The notes under the pieces were generated by a model. It saw nothing but the letters and a program-made list of their open reading frames with translations. It had not been told where the DNA came from and ran no database searches. Below are positions 9,777 to 19,800 of a DNA stretch of 64,000 bases, one piece after another; the first letter of the stretch is position 1, and every line of letters starts with the position of its first letter. Origin of the DNA: Nostoc sp. MS1 (GTDB lineage: Bacteria; Cyanobacteriota; Cyanobacteriia; Cyanobacteriales; Nostocaceae). A program made the position numbers and the translations under genes. Where the stretch lies: contig NZ_AP023441.1 in NCBI RefSeq assembly GCF_019976755.1, forward strand, positions 5,887,501-5,951,500. The letters are read 5' to 3'.

Positions 9777-10963
9777 AGCATCGGCTACCCCTCATCTCAA
9801 TGGCACTATTTTTATGTGTGTTCTTAAGTATTTTCAATGAGGTATTACTGTCACCTTTTTATCCACAGTTTTTTCGTAAAGTTTTCGGTGTGAGTGATTT
9901 AGCCTACACGGGTTACTACATATTTATTTGTCGGTTAACTGTGGTACTGGCTGCGCCTGTGTGGGGTATGTTATCACGGCGCTTTGAAGTCAAACACTTA
10001 CTATATGCTGGTCAATTGGGTACGGCTGTGATGACTGCCTTAATGGGTACAAGCACTAGTGCAGAGCAGTTTTTAACATATACAATATTGCTCCTGCTGT
10101 GCAAAAGCAGCTATCTGTTAGTGTATCCCTTAATTATCCAACTGGGTGGGGAAGAAAAACGAGCTGCGATCGCCGGCACATATCAAGCTGTGTTTCATGG
10201 TGCAATTATCATCGCCACTATCATTGGTGCGTGGATGGTCAACATAGACACACCTCTAATTTTATTCTACGGTATTGCCGCAGCCGATATTGTACAACTT
10301 GCCATCTGTGCTTATATGCTGCGTGGTGTATCTACCCAACGCGATGAACAACAAGCAGAGAATCAACTAGCATCAGCCAACCAACTAGGTTCTGTCCTTA
10401 CCATCGGTATAGTCATCCTCACCTTTCAACTGGCGAATAACTTAGTCCGTCCCTACTTTACAGAGTATGTTACTGCTGCACCATTAAACGTCAACCTGCT
10501 CACCAGCAGTTTGTTATTTCTGATACCTAGTGTAATGGCGATCGCTGCCTTACCTTATATCCGTCAAGCCTGTCGTCCCGAACGTCTCAACACCATCTAC
10601 TTAGGAGGTTTGAGCCTGTTAATCATCAGCTTAGGCTTACAAGGTATTCCCCTCAACCTCCCCTTACTCATCTTGGCGCGGATAGTTTACGGCTTCTTCC
10701 TCGCCGTTACTCAAGCCACCTTAGAACTGCAACTATTCAACCGAAGTACAGCCAAACACCTCCACTTCAACTACAGCCTAGTTACCGCCTTTGCCAACAT
10801 CGGACATCTAGGCGCACCCCTCCTCGCCTCTTGGCTAGTCAACACCCAAAACCTAGCATCCCCTTTCATCGCTGCCACAATCATTTGCTGCTTAAACCTT
10901 CTATTCTTTCGCTATGTGCCGAAGGCAGGAGGTAGGAGGCAGGAGGCAAAAAGTGTTTCTTAA
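9773..10963 (+). CDS. MFS transporter, probable siderophore exporter
   Basis: A 396-residue major-facilitator protein with about 12 hydrophobic segments, starting MKHRLPLISMALFLCVFLSI. The cytoplasmic loop AAPVWGMLSRRFEVKHLLYA (near 62) is the MFS loop 2-3 signature. It overlaps the monooxygenase by four bases (ATGA). Its place inside a siderophore operon suggests export of the finished siderophore; import or precursor transport is possible. The last 15 codons are made of a GGAGGCAGGAGG-type repeat that gives GGRRQEAK, so the C-terminal tail is probably an accreted repeat and not a conserved part. Confidence 0.85.
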   Translation: MKHRLPLISMALFLCVFLSIFNEVLLSPFYPQFFRKVFGVSDLAYTGYYIFICRLTVVLAAPVWGMLSRRFEVKHLLYAGQLGTAVMTALMGTSTSAEQFLTYTILLLLCKSSYLLVYPLIIQLGGEEKRAAIAGTYQAVFHGAIIIATIIGAWMVNIDTPLILFYGIAAADIVQLAICAYMLRGVSTQRDEQQAENQLASANQLGSVLTIGIVILTFQLANNLVRPYFTEYVTAAPLNVNLLTSSLLFLIPSVMAIAALPYIRQACRPERLNTIYLGGLSLLIISLGLQGIPLNLPLLILARIVYGFFLAVTQATLELQLFNRSTAKHLHFNYSLVTAFANIGHLGAPLLASWLVNTQNLASPFIAATIICCLNLLFFRYVPKAGGRRQEAKSVS

Positions 10964-10996
10964 TTACGAATTGCTATTAAACACTCAACAAAAAAA

Positions 10997-12808
10997 ATGC
11001 AAAATCTAACTCAAATTCTCCAACCCCAACGCTGGCAAACAGTCTCTCAAAAACTCCTCGCCAAAATGCTTTCTGAGTTTATGTATGAAGAAATTATCAA
11101 ACCGGAAGTTATAGAACAAACATCAGAATACACCCTCTACCACCTCCCTCTCCCAGAAGGCGTTGCCTACAACTTCCAAGCCAAAAAACGCCTATTCGAT
11201 AGTTATTGTGTCATTCCCTCATCCATACAAAGACGAGAAGTTGGAGAAACAGCACCAGCCTTTAACCCCCTGCAATTCGTCCTCGATATTCACACAGTTG
11301 TCGGGATGACACCAGAAACTACAGCTCATTTAATCAAAGAACTGAGTAACACCTTACTCGCCGACACCCACATCCAAGCCAAAAAAGAAAGCCAAAATAT
11401 CGACTTACTCAACTTAGACTACCCCTCATTAGAAGGGGAAATGGAAGGACATCCTTGGATAACCTTCAATAAAGGACGCATCGGTTTCGGCTATGATGAT
11501 TACCTCCTCCACGCACCCGAAAGTAAAAACCCAGTTTCCCTATTTTGGATTGCGGTAAGTGGGAAACGCGCACAATTTAACGCCATCCCAGGATTAGATT
11601 ACATTACCCTCATCCAAGAGGAGTTAGGCGCAGAAAATCTCACTCAATTTACAGCCGTCTTACAAACACGCAATCTCAACCCCGCCGATTACTACTTCCT
11701 TCCCGTTCATGATTGGCAGTGGAAAAATATCATTACACTGTTGTTTGTGGAAGAAATAGCCACAGGTGCAATTATCCCTCTAGGCTACAGCCAGGATAAA
11801 TATTTACCTCAACAATCGATTCGCACCTTTGCTAATATCAGCCATCCACAAAAAAGATATGTCAAGTTACCCTTGAGTATTTTGAATACTTTAGTTTATC
11901 GTGGTTTACCTGGGGAAAGAACTGTGATTGCACCCCTTGTCACGGAGTGGGTGAAGTCAATTTGCGATCGCGATTCTTTCCTCAAAGATGAATGTCGCTT
12001 GATTCTTCCCGGTGAAATTGCCACTATTAACTACGATCACCCTTACTACAGCCAACTCTCAGGCGCACCGTATCAATATAAGGAAATGTTGGGTTGCTTG
12101 TGGCGGGAAAGCGTTCTTGCTTACACTGAACCAGAGGAACAACCGATTACTTTAGCCTCTCTATTACACATTGATGGTAACGGTAAACCCTTTGTTTCTC
12201 AACTCGTGGAGCATTCTGGACTAAGTTTGAATGAGTGGCTATCAAAATTATTCAGCACAATTTTACCCCCACTCCTTCACTATCTCTACCGTTACGGTGT
12301 GGTGTTCTCTCCTCACGGTGAAAATACAATTTTGGTGCTGAAAGATTATGTACCCCATCGCTTGGCGATGAAGGATTTTGTCGATGATGTCAATATCAGT
12401 CGTCATCCCTTACCAGAATTGGAGAATTTAACGCCACCGCTAAAAGCCATCTTGTTGAGTGAACCACCAGAAGGATTATGCCAATTTATCTTTGCTGGTT
12501 TATTTATCTGTCACCATCGTTACCTGTCTGATTTATTGGCAGACTACCACAACTACCCAGAACATACCTTTTGGACAAAGGTGAGAGAGACAATCTTAAA
12601 TTATCAAAGTCGTTTCCCCGAAATGCAGGACAGATTTGAGTTATTTAACCTGCTTGCACCCCAATTTACCAAGCTGTGCTTAAACCGCAATCGCTTAATT
12701 ACCTATGGTTACGCTGATGATGGCGATCGCCCCCATGCCGCAGCTTTTGGTAAAGTAAATAATGCTTTACATACTGTAGCCCAGATGATAACAACTCAAT
12801 TAGCGTAG
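10997..12808 (+). CDS. IucA/IucC-family NIS siderophore synthetase (RhbF-like)
   Basis: Second NIS synthetase of the operon (603 residues), expected to add the second hydroxamate arm to the citrate half-amide and finish the siderophore. Visible motifs are FLPVHDWQWKNIITLL (near 232), PQQSIRTFANISHPQKRY (near 272), KLPLSILNTLVYRGLPGERT and YGVVFSPHGENTILVLKDY (near 433). It begins 33 bp after the exporter and is the last gene before a GGGTGGGC palindrome and an insertion sequence. It is only distantly similar to the synthetase at 5988, consistent with different acceptor specificity. Confidence 0.92.
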   Translation: MQNLTQILQPQRWQTVSQKLLAKMLSEFMYEEIIKPEVIEQTSEYTLYHLPLPEGVAYNFQAKKRLFDSYCVIPSSIQRREVGETAPAFNPLQFVLDIHTVVGMTPETTAHLIKELSNTLLADTHIQAKKESQNIDLLNLDYPSLEGEMEGHPWITFNKGRIGFGYDDYLLHAPESKNPVSLFWIAVSGKRAQFNAIPGLDYITLIQEELGAENLTQFTAVLQTRNLNPADYYFLPVHDWQWKNIITLLFVEEIATGAIIPLGYSQDKYLPQQSIRTFANISHPQKRYVKLPLSILNTLVYRGLPGERTVIAPLVTEWVKSICDRDSFLKDECRLILPGEIATINYDHPYYSQLSGAPYQYKEMLGCLWRESVLAYTEPEEQPITLASLLHIDGNGKPFVSQLVEHSGLSLNEWLSKLFSTILPPLLHYLYRYGVVFSPHGENTILVLKDYVPHRLAMKDFVDDVNISRHPLPELENLTPPLKAILLSEPPEGLCQFIFAGLFICHHRYLSDLLADYHNYPEHTFWTKVRETILNYQSRFPEMQDRFELFNLLAPQFTKLCLNRNRLITYGYADDGDRPHAAAFGKVNNALHTVAQMITTQLA

Positions 12809-12825
12809 TCTGTGCTGTAGTGAAT

Positions 12826-12846
12826 AGGGTGGGCAATGCCCACCCT
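12826..12846. repeat. GGGTGGGCA palindrome after siderophore operon
   Basis: AGGGTGGGCA and TGCCCACCCT form a perfect 10-bp stem 18 bp after the stop of the second synthetase. There is no T tract behind it, so it is not a textbook intrinsic terminator. A relative (GGGTGGGAAATACCCACCC) sits at 32127, so this is a dispersed palindrome that may also end transcription. Confidence 0.6.
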
Positions 12847-13024
12847 ACTTATGTAGGATTTAACCCTATAATTAGGAATAAAATTTTCTTTCTGATGTCT
12901 AATTAAATTATTAGTATAAATTGAGATTAGGATTATATAATAGCTAATTTTTTATCTTTTTTGTCTCCATATTTACTTCTCTAGGTTTACTTAATATTTG
13001 ACACTATAGACAGATAATCTTAAA

Positions 13025-14057
13025 TATAGCGTTTACCAGTCTAATGAAGTACAGTAATTAAAATAAATCAGTGTATCTACTCAAGGGTAAAATGAAAACA
13101 TATTCCCTCGACTTTCGCCAAAAAATATTTGATACATATAAGACAGGTGGAATATCACAACGTCAATTAGCAAACAAATTTTGTGTCAGTTTAGGTTTTA
13201 TTGAGAAATTACTAAAGCAATATAGAGAAACAGCAAGCATCGCTCCTAAAGTTAGGACAAAACAAACTCCTACAAAGCTCAACGAAAAACAAATGAAGAT
13301 TCTGGAAGAAATAGTTGAAGCTAAGAATGATGCCACCTTGGAAGAAATCCGTTTCATTCTCAAAGAAAAAACAGGTATAACAGTTGGTATATCTACGGTA
13401 GACAGGATGTTAAAGAGGATAGAAATCAGCCTTAAAAAAAACATTACACGCCTCCGAGAAAGAGACCCAAAGAGTTCAATTATTAAGAGTACAGTTCTGG
13501 CTTCAAATTCATGGGATACCAGCAGAAAACCTTGTTTTTCTTGACGAAGCCGGAGCTAATCTATCTTTCATAAGACACTCAGCTCGTTCTAAAAAACGCA
13601 AAAGAGCGCATGGATCACGACCTCAAAAATGCTGTAAAAATGTCTCCATAATTGGAGCGATTGCTCTCAAAGGCGTGATTAGTCAATATAGTATTTTAGG
13701 AGCATCTGACGGGCTGAAATTTGAGGCTTATATTTCTCAAAAATTAGTTCCTCTTCTGTGGGAAGGCGCTTGTGTAATCATGGATAATTGTTCAATTCAT
13801 AAAGGTGGAGATATTGAGAAATTAATCGAAGCTGCTGGCGCTAAATTGATTTACTTACCACCATATTCCCCGGATTTTTCACCAATTGAAAACTGTTGGT
13901 CAAAAATTAAAAATTTACTCCGTTCTATTGGGGCTAGAAGCTATCCAGACTTAGCAAAAGCAATTGAAACTGCTTTTACTCAAGTCTCATTAACTGATAT
14001 TTATAATTGGTTTACCCATTCTTGTTACTGTACTTCACCAGACTGAGAAACGCTATA
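13025..14057 (+). mobile_element. IS630-family insertion sequence, copy 1
   Basis: The element is about 1033 bp including TA target bases at both ends. Its imperfect terminal inverted repeats start TATAGCGTTT and include TGAAGTACAGTA (13025-13056 and 14025-14057). A second copy with the same ends lies at 53459-54492, which fixes the boundaries. TA on both sides is the known target of IS630/Tc1 elements. The transposase is split by a frameshift. An IS701 element begins one base beyond the right end. Confidence 0.92.
13092..14046 (+). CDS. IS630-family transposase, two frames joined by a +1 shift
   Basis: The first frame (13092-13544) encodes the helix-turn-helix half: YSLDFRQKIFDTYKTGGISQ, then FCVSLGFIEKLLKQYRE. 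The second frame is open from 13423 to 14046 and encodes the catalytic half with VFLDEAGANLS, VIMDNCSIHKG and YSPDFSPIENCWSK (the DDE residues). The catalytic frame is +1 (or -2) relative to the first. A run of eight A at 13434-13441 lies in the overlap. The second copy has the same arrangement, which argues for programmed shifting or transcript slippage and against decay. ATG 13092 is chosen because it matches the start of copy 2; an in-frame codon at 13071 exists. Confidence 0.88.
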
Positions 14058-14058
14058 A

Positions 14059-15513
14059 CCCTCTTCTGTCACTTTCCGAGTATTCTAAATAAAAGGATGA
14101 AAAGAAAAAACTCTGGAAGGAAAGCAGGGCAATGGATGTAGAATTACAAATCCTGAAACATTTGGCAAGAGATGCGCAGCCAACAGTTGCGCTCGTAGAT
14201 GAATATTGTGCAGAGTACAAAGACCTGTTCAAAGAAGTAAGAAATTATGAATGTTTCAAATATTTACACTTAGGCATAATTTCACCAATCAAAAGAAAAT
14301 CATTACCAGAGATAGCAAAAGTAGTCAGTATAAACTCAGCCCAATCATTACATCATTTTATAGCCAATTCATACTGGTCAGTAAATGAGTTGAAGAGCCG
14401 AAGATTAAAGAAAATAAAAAGAGCATTAAATGGTCAGACAATTACGGTAGTAATAGATGAAACCGGAGACAGAAAAAAAGGTAAAAAGACAGATTATGTA
14501 GCTAGACAATATTTAGGAAGTGTGGGAAAAGTAGATAAAGGGATAGTTTCAGTTAACGCTTATGGAGTTTATGCCAACATAACTTTCCCATTAATTTTCA
14601 AAGTATTTAAACCAAAAGGAACACTAAAGGATTCAGATAAATATAAAACTAAAATAGAGTTAGCATCAGAAATAATTACAGAGTTAATGGAATTAGATTT
14701 CAATATTGAATTAGTATTGGCTGATAGTTTGTATGGTGAAAGTAGCCAATTTATTAGAAAACTGGCTGAATATGGCTTAGGTTATGTGGTATCAATCAGA
14801 AGTAATCATGGAGTCTGGCTGCCAGCAGGGCAGAGCGTTAGGGCGAATAAGTGGTGCAAATTTGAAAGAACATTTAGTAACCAAAAATCAGAAACTAGAT
14901 ATATTAGAGAAATAGTTTATGGTAAAAAAGGAGCCATAACTTACTGGGAAATAACAACTGATCCAGAAACTATGCCAGAAAATTCTACTTCATTTGTCAT
15001 GACTAATCTTTCAGGGAACCTCAAGAAAATTTTAGGCGACTTATATGGGTTAAGAACTTGGGTAGAATATGGTTTTTGGCAGTGTAAACAGGAACTGGGC
15101 TGGACAGACTACAGATTTACAAATTTTCAACATATTGAGAAATGGTGGGAGATTATTTTTTGTGTCTACACAATGATTAGTTTAAGTTCTCCACCTTTCT
15201 TATCCTTAAATCAAGCTCCTTCTGAAACAGAAATACATGACAGTGCTTGTATTAGTTGTGTAGATTTCTCTAACCATAAACAATGGAATCATGATTCTGG
15301 ATGGAAGAATACTTTAAATAATCTTCGTTTAATTGTTCAACCTCTTTTATTATTTTGGTTGATTTATCCCTGGCTAAATGTTTTTCCCAATTCCGATTTA
15401 TTGCTTGGATTTAATCACCTAATTTTTACAATGAACCAATTTAAACCTTTTTTCTCTTCTGGATAATTTCAGTTATTTACTACTTGCTTATTTCGGAAAG
15501 TGACAGAAGAGGG
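14059..15513 (+). mobile_element. IS701-family insertion sequence
   Basis: Inverted repeats CCCTCTTCTGTCACTTTCCG (14059-14078) and its complement (15494-15513) bound an element of about 1455 bp with one transposase gene. The left end is one base from the TA end of the IS630 copy. I see no clear target duplication (left flank ends TATAA, right flank begins ATATT). It ends 54 bp before the start of the high-light-inducible gene. Confidence 0.88.
14132..15466 (+). CDS. IS701-family (DDE) transposase
   Basis: The 444-residue transposase has the three acidic catalytic positions in context: TVVIDETGDRKKGKKTDY (near 105), ELVLADSLYGESSQF (near 190) and LRTWVEYGFWQCKQELGW (near 307). These fit the DDE_5-type fold used by IS701 elements. 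The frame is intact and full length, and GGAAGGAAAGCAGG precedes the ATG. The C-terminal region is hydrophobic, as usual in this family. The element may still be active, judging from its intact gene and perfect ends. Confidence 0.9.
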   Translation: MDVELQILKHLARDAQPTVALVDEYCAEYKDLFKEVRNYECFKYLHLGIISPIKRKSLPEIAKVVSINSAQSLHHFIANSYWSVNELKSRRLKKIKRALNGQTITVVIDETGDRKKGKKTDYVARQYLGSVGKVDKGIVSVNAYGVYANITFPLIFKVFKPKGTLKDSDKYKTKIELASEIITELMELDFNIELVLADSLYGESSQFIRKLAEYGLGYVVSIRSNHGVWLPAGQSVRANKWCKFERTFSNQKSETRYIREIVYGKKGAITYWEITTDPETMPENSTSFVMTNLSGNLKKILGDLYGLRTWVEYGFWQCKQELGWTDYRFTNFQHIEKWWEIIFCVYTMISLSSPPFLSLNQAPSETEIHDSACISCVDFSNHKQWNHDSGWKNTLNNLRLIVQPLLLFWLIYPWLNVFPNSDLLLGFNHLIFTMNQFKPFFSSG

Positions 15514-15567
15514 ATATTTAAGTAAATACTATGAGAAACGTAATTATATTATTTAGGAATTTTCACA

Positions 15568-15762
15568 ATGACACTTTACCCTAGTGATAAGACTGAAACT
15601 GCATACAATGGCAAAGACCGTAATGCTGGTGATTTGGGATTTACTCCTCAAGCTGAACTTTGGAATGGGCGTTTTGCGATGATTGGCTTTCTTGCTTATT
15701 TATTTTGGGATTTGAATGGTTACAGTGTAGTGAGAGATGTACTGCATCTAGTTTCTTATTAA
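15568..15762 (+). CDS. High-light-inducible protein (Hlip/SCP)
   Basis: A 64-residue one-helix chlorophyll-binding protein of thylakoids. The helix region has AELWNGRFAMIGFLAYLFWD (30-49), which is the conserved ExxNGRxAMxGF motif that binds chlorophyll and carotenoid in the LHC/ELIP/Hlip superfamily. Such proteins protect photosystem II assembly and chlorophyll turnover under strong light. The gene begins 54 bp after the IS701 right end, so its upstream control region may have been replaced by the insertion. It faces the repeat-protein gene across an inverted repeat. Confidence 0.93.
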   Translation: MTLYPSDKTETAYNGKDRNAGDLGFTPQAELWNGRFAMIGFLAYLFWDLNGYSVVRDVLHLVSY

Positions 15763-15920
15763 TGCCTGCTAAAAGTGAAGTTGATTGCTCAAGTAGGAAA
15801 CTGGTTAGCCAGCCTTTTGTTGCCAAGATAGTAGTGAGATTTTATCTAAATCTATCTGGCAACTGTTAGAACCTTTAAACAATTGTTCAAGGAATTTTTT
15901 TATCAGTAAAAGATCCTAAT

Positions 15921-15963
15921 TAACTAGGTATTTCATTAATAGCAGTGAAGAAATACCCAGTTA
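15921..15963. terminator. Inverted repeat between convergent genes
   Basis: TAACTAGGTATTTC (15921-15934) pairs with GAAATACCCAGTTA (15950-15963) with one mismatch and a 15-base loop. It lies between the 3' ends of the Hlip gene and the minus-strand repeat protein, so it may end both transcripts. Flanking T-rich tracts are weak. Confidence 0.5.
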
Positions 15964-15973
15964 ATTATTTGTC

Positions 15974-16495
15974 TTATCTATTGTACCTATCGTCTTGGTA
16001 ATATCTGTCGTCTATGTCATTTCTACCATTCCTGTTATATATGTCATATCTATTGTTGCGGTAATACCTATCATCTCTGTCGTTGCGATAATATCTATCG
16101 TCTCTGTCATTGCGATAATATCTATCGTCTCTGTCATTGCGATAATATCTATCGTCTCTGTCATTGCGATAATATCTATCATCTCTGTCGTTACGATAAT
16201 ATCTACCGTTTCGGTTATTTCTGCCATTCCCAACTACAAACTCAGCACGGCAACCATTTCTCACCCAAATTCGATTGCCTCTAGAACCCCAATTTCCTTG
16301 ACAACTAGCATCGGATAACTGTCTAACCAGTCTCACTCTACCGGGAGGTACGGCACAGGTGTTTGTCCGATTATCATAGCTCGAACAACTGATAATTTCT
16401 TGGGCTGAAGCAGGGGCTGTAACACCAAAAAGCGTACCTAAACTAACACTTGCAGTTACAAAGGTAGCTGCAATTATAGAAAAACGCATAGCCAT
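15974..16495 (-). CDS. Secreted protein with Arg/Asp/Tyr repeats
   Basis: I do not recognise a family with certainty. The chosen start (ATG 16495) gives MAMRFSIIAATFVTASVSLG, then an AxA-type signal cleavage site (APASAQ). A second ATG at 16489 is equally possible, and the frame stays open to 16552. The mature N-terminal half has Cys residues (ISCSSYDNRTNTC, SDASCQGNWG, VRNGCRAEF), as in small secreted DUF3011-like proteins of cyanobacteria. The C-terminal half is a low-complexity tail with five copies of a nine-residue unit RNDRDDRYY, coded by a 27-bp tandem repeat. The product is likely periplasmic or extracellular and may bind charged surfaces; that role is a guess. Confidence 0.7.
   Translation of the reverse strand: MAMRFSIIAATFVTASVSLGTLFGVTAPASAQEIISCSSYDNRTNTCAVPPGRVRLVRQLSDASCQGNWGSRGNRIWVRNGCRAEFVVGNGRNNRNGRYYRNDRDDRYYRNDRDDRYYRNDRDDRYYRNDRDDRYYRNDRDDRYYRNNRYDIYNRNGRNDIDDRYYQDDRYNR
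16064..16198 (-). repeat. Five 27-bp tandem repeats coding RNDRDDRYY
   Basis: Five consecutive 27-bp units run without gap inside the secreted protein gene. The three central ones look identical and the outer two differ at two or three bases. A whole-codon unit length means copy-number change would keep the frame. Confidence 0.9.
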
Positions 16496-16821
16496 AATTA
16501 AATATTTGATTTCTTCAAGAATTACTACGAAACCTAATAGTAATTCTAACAAAATAGATTTGAAGGAAATTTGTAAATTAGATTAAATTAAATATTCTTT
16601 GCATTCTCAACAGTATTAATATCTATTTCATCACTTTAGTTATCTGACATCTTGCACTTTCTTAATAAACTGATGGCGATGCACTGCCCAACGCCACTTG
16701 CTTTATGTCGGGAAACCCGCCCAACGCAGTGGCTCCCCTACGTATATTTCAAAAATCAAGTATGGATCATATAGTAAGTATTAGTTACGTAGGCACAAGC
16801 CTAGCCGTAGGCTATTACGAA

Positions 16822-19800
16822 TTATGAATTACGAATTATTGTCATCCTCACGATCGCCTTAATTAAATTATCAGGGTCTACTGGTTTAGAAATATGCTTT
16901 TGAAAACCAGCTTTGAGGGCTTGCTTTTCGTTCATTTCTCCAGCATAGGCTGTGAGGGCGATCGCGGGTATCTTGCCGCCTTGCTCTGGTGGTAAGGTTC
17001 TTACTTGCCGCATTAACATATAACCATCCATGTCAGGCATCCCAATGTCGCTGACTAAGACATCTGGCGGCGATTTGGTTAATATTGTTAATGCTTCAAG
17101 GGCGGAAGTAGCTGTGATGACGTTTGCGCCTGCTTGTTCCAAGACAAAAGCCACAAAATCTCGTGTATCGGTATCATCATCTACTACTAAAACTTGAATA
17201 CCATCTAGCCCCACAGATGCTTCTAAGGACGGCGAATCTTGATTGACATTTGGCTGAGTCGGCATCAGTGGTAAATTGAGGGTGAATGTCGCACCCATAC
17301 CTTCGCCTTCGCTCTCAGCTTGAATTTTACCGCCATGTAGTTCAACTAGGTGACGTACAATTGCCAAACCTAAGCCTAAACCGCCAAACTTGCGAGTAGT
17401 GGCGCTATCGGCTTGGCGGAAATAATCAAATACATAAGGGAGAAAATCAGGGGAAATACCTTTGCCTGTATCCCTTACGGTGATTTGGGCTTGATTGCCG
17501 ACCTTTGTTAAACCTACCTCAACTAAACCACCAGTCGGTGTAAATTTAACAGCGTTAGAGAGCAAGTTCCACATCACTTGCTGTAAACGGGTTGAGTCGC
17601 CAGCAACCAATCCGACTTCATCGTCAAGATTGACTTCTAGGCGAATAGAGTTAGCGTCGGCGGCAAGTCGCACGGTTTCCATTGCCGCTTTAATCACCGA
17701 TGCTGGATTAACTGGACTGATTGTCAGCCTAATTTTCCCTCGTAAAATCCGCGAGATATCCAACAGGTCTTCAATCAACTCGACTTGCAACTTGGCATTA
17801 CGCTCAATGATGGTTACAGCTTGTTTAGCTTTGGCTGCATCTAACTTGCCGCCTTGCAGTAATCTTGCCCAACCGAGAATCGGGTTAAGAGGCGATCGCA
17901 ATTCGTGGGACAGTACCGCTAAAAATTCATCTTTAATGCGGTTGGCTGCTTGGGCTTCTTCCCTTAATTTTTCTGCGGCGGCCCGTGCTTGCTGTTCGGC
18001 TTCGTATAAACGGGCATTTTCCACGGCAACTGAGGCCATTTGTGCTAATTGCACCAAAATTGCTTCATCTGCGGCGGTAAATTCATCTGCGTATTTGTCA
18101 GAAAGCTGAATTAAGCCAATGTTTTGTCCGTTCCGTCCCACCAAGGGCGCAGCCAGCCAACCCCGCATCGGTGGATGATTCTTTACTTCTTTGCCAAAAC
18201 CTTGCCAATGGGGATGCGCCTCTAGTTCGGCTTGAGTCATCCGCATGGGGCGATTAAGACTACACATATAAGCATATATACCAGATCCATCTGGCTTTTC
18301 ATCGTAATTGCGCCACTGAGCATACTTATCAGATAAGTAGATGGCTGAAATTGCCTGCGCCCAGTTCTGGTCAATCGTCATACTGGTAACAGACTGGTGA
18401 GAACCGATGATAGATGCTGCCTGATTTGTCATCACCTGCAAAACTTGTTCTACAGAAAGGGCAGAATTGATGGTGAGGGCAGCTGTAGTTAATCCTTGCA
18501 ATTGGTTAACGTAGTGGCGTTCACGGGCAAGTAGTTGTTCGTGTTCTAGTTCGGCTTGTTTACGCTCGGTGATATCAGCAGCAAAAACCGTCAGTCCATC
18601 GGGCGAAGGATAAACCCGGTGTTCGTACCAACAATTCCAGGTAGGATAAAAATATTCAAATTGGACTGGTATTTGTTCATGCAGCGCCCGATGAAATTGA
18701 ATATAAACATCAGTATCAACGGTATCTACGAACAAGTCCCAAATGCTGTGATTGAGAATCTGCTCACGCTCCATCCTCAGCATCTCGCACAGGCGATCGT
18801 TAACGTAGGTATATCGCCAGTCGCGGTCAAGGACATAGAACCCATCATTAATGCTTGACAAGATAGTCTCAACACGCTGCTTTGCCGTTTGGGATTCCAA
18901 TCGCAACTTCTGCTCCTGCTGCATCGCATCTCGGCGCAATTGGGACAACTTCAAAGTTGCCTCAACCCTTGCCAACAATTCCCGCGCCGAAAACGGCTTG
19001 ATGAGATAATCATCGGCTCCAGCTGCTAATCCTTCAACTTTGGCTTCTTCTCCGGCTCTAGCAGAAAGCAAAATGATGGGAATTTCCCTGGTACGATTGT
19101 CACTGCGCAAAGCACTCAGTAGACCAAAGCCGTCCATTCGCGGCATCATCACATCGGTCAGCACCAAATCTGGTAGATGATGAACAATTACATCTAACGC
19201 TGCCATCCCGTCAGTTGCAGTTTCTACTACATAATACCTACTCAATAATCGGCGCACATATTCCCGCATATCTGCATTGTCATCTACCAGCAGAATCCGA
19301 GATGGGGAAGTTGGGGAAGTTGCGAAAGCTGGGGAGGAATAAATCATCAATTCTCCCTCTGCTCCTTCTCTCCCCCTGCTCTCTTGTGGCAACCATCGTA
19401 AAGCTTCCTCAATATAAGGAGCCGCACCCAAGGCTGTGGAAACTTGGGTGCGTGTTGCTTGGATTCTATCGGCTGGTAGGTGGGATGTGCCTGTAGGCAT
19501 GGTGATGGTAAAGGTTGTACCTTGCCCCTCAATACTGGCAACCTGCACCTGACCACCATGTAGCCGCACCAATTCCTGAACTAATGCCAGCCCAATTCCT
19601 GAACCTTCTTGAGTTCTACCCCGCGCTCCCTCGACGCGGTGAAATCGCTCAAACAATTGGGGTAATTCTGCTTGAGGAATACCAATCCCCGTATCACTGA
19701 CTGTTAATTCTACTTGCTGTTGTGCCTGTTGGAGAGTAATGGCGATCGCACCTGTAAAGGTGAACTTGAAGGCATTCGAGAGCAGATTGAGAACAATCTT

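Noticed and set aside
12826..12846. Textbook intrinsic terminator of the siderophore operon
   Set aside because: The stem is perfect but no T tract follows, and a relative occurs at 32127, so it is listed as a repeat.
15995..16318. A 107-codon plus-strand frame rich in Val and Ile opposite the secreted repeat protein
   Set aside because: It is the antisense of the 27-bp repeats. The minus-strand frame has a signal peptide and cysteine pattern.
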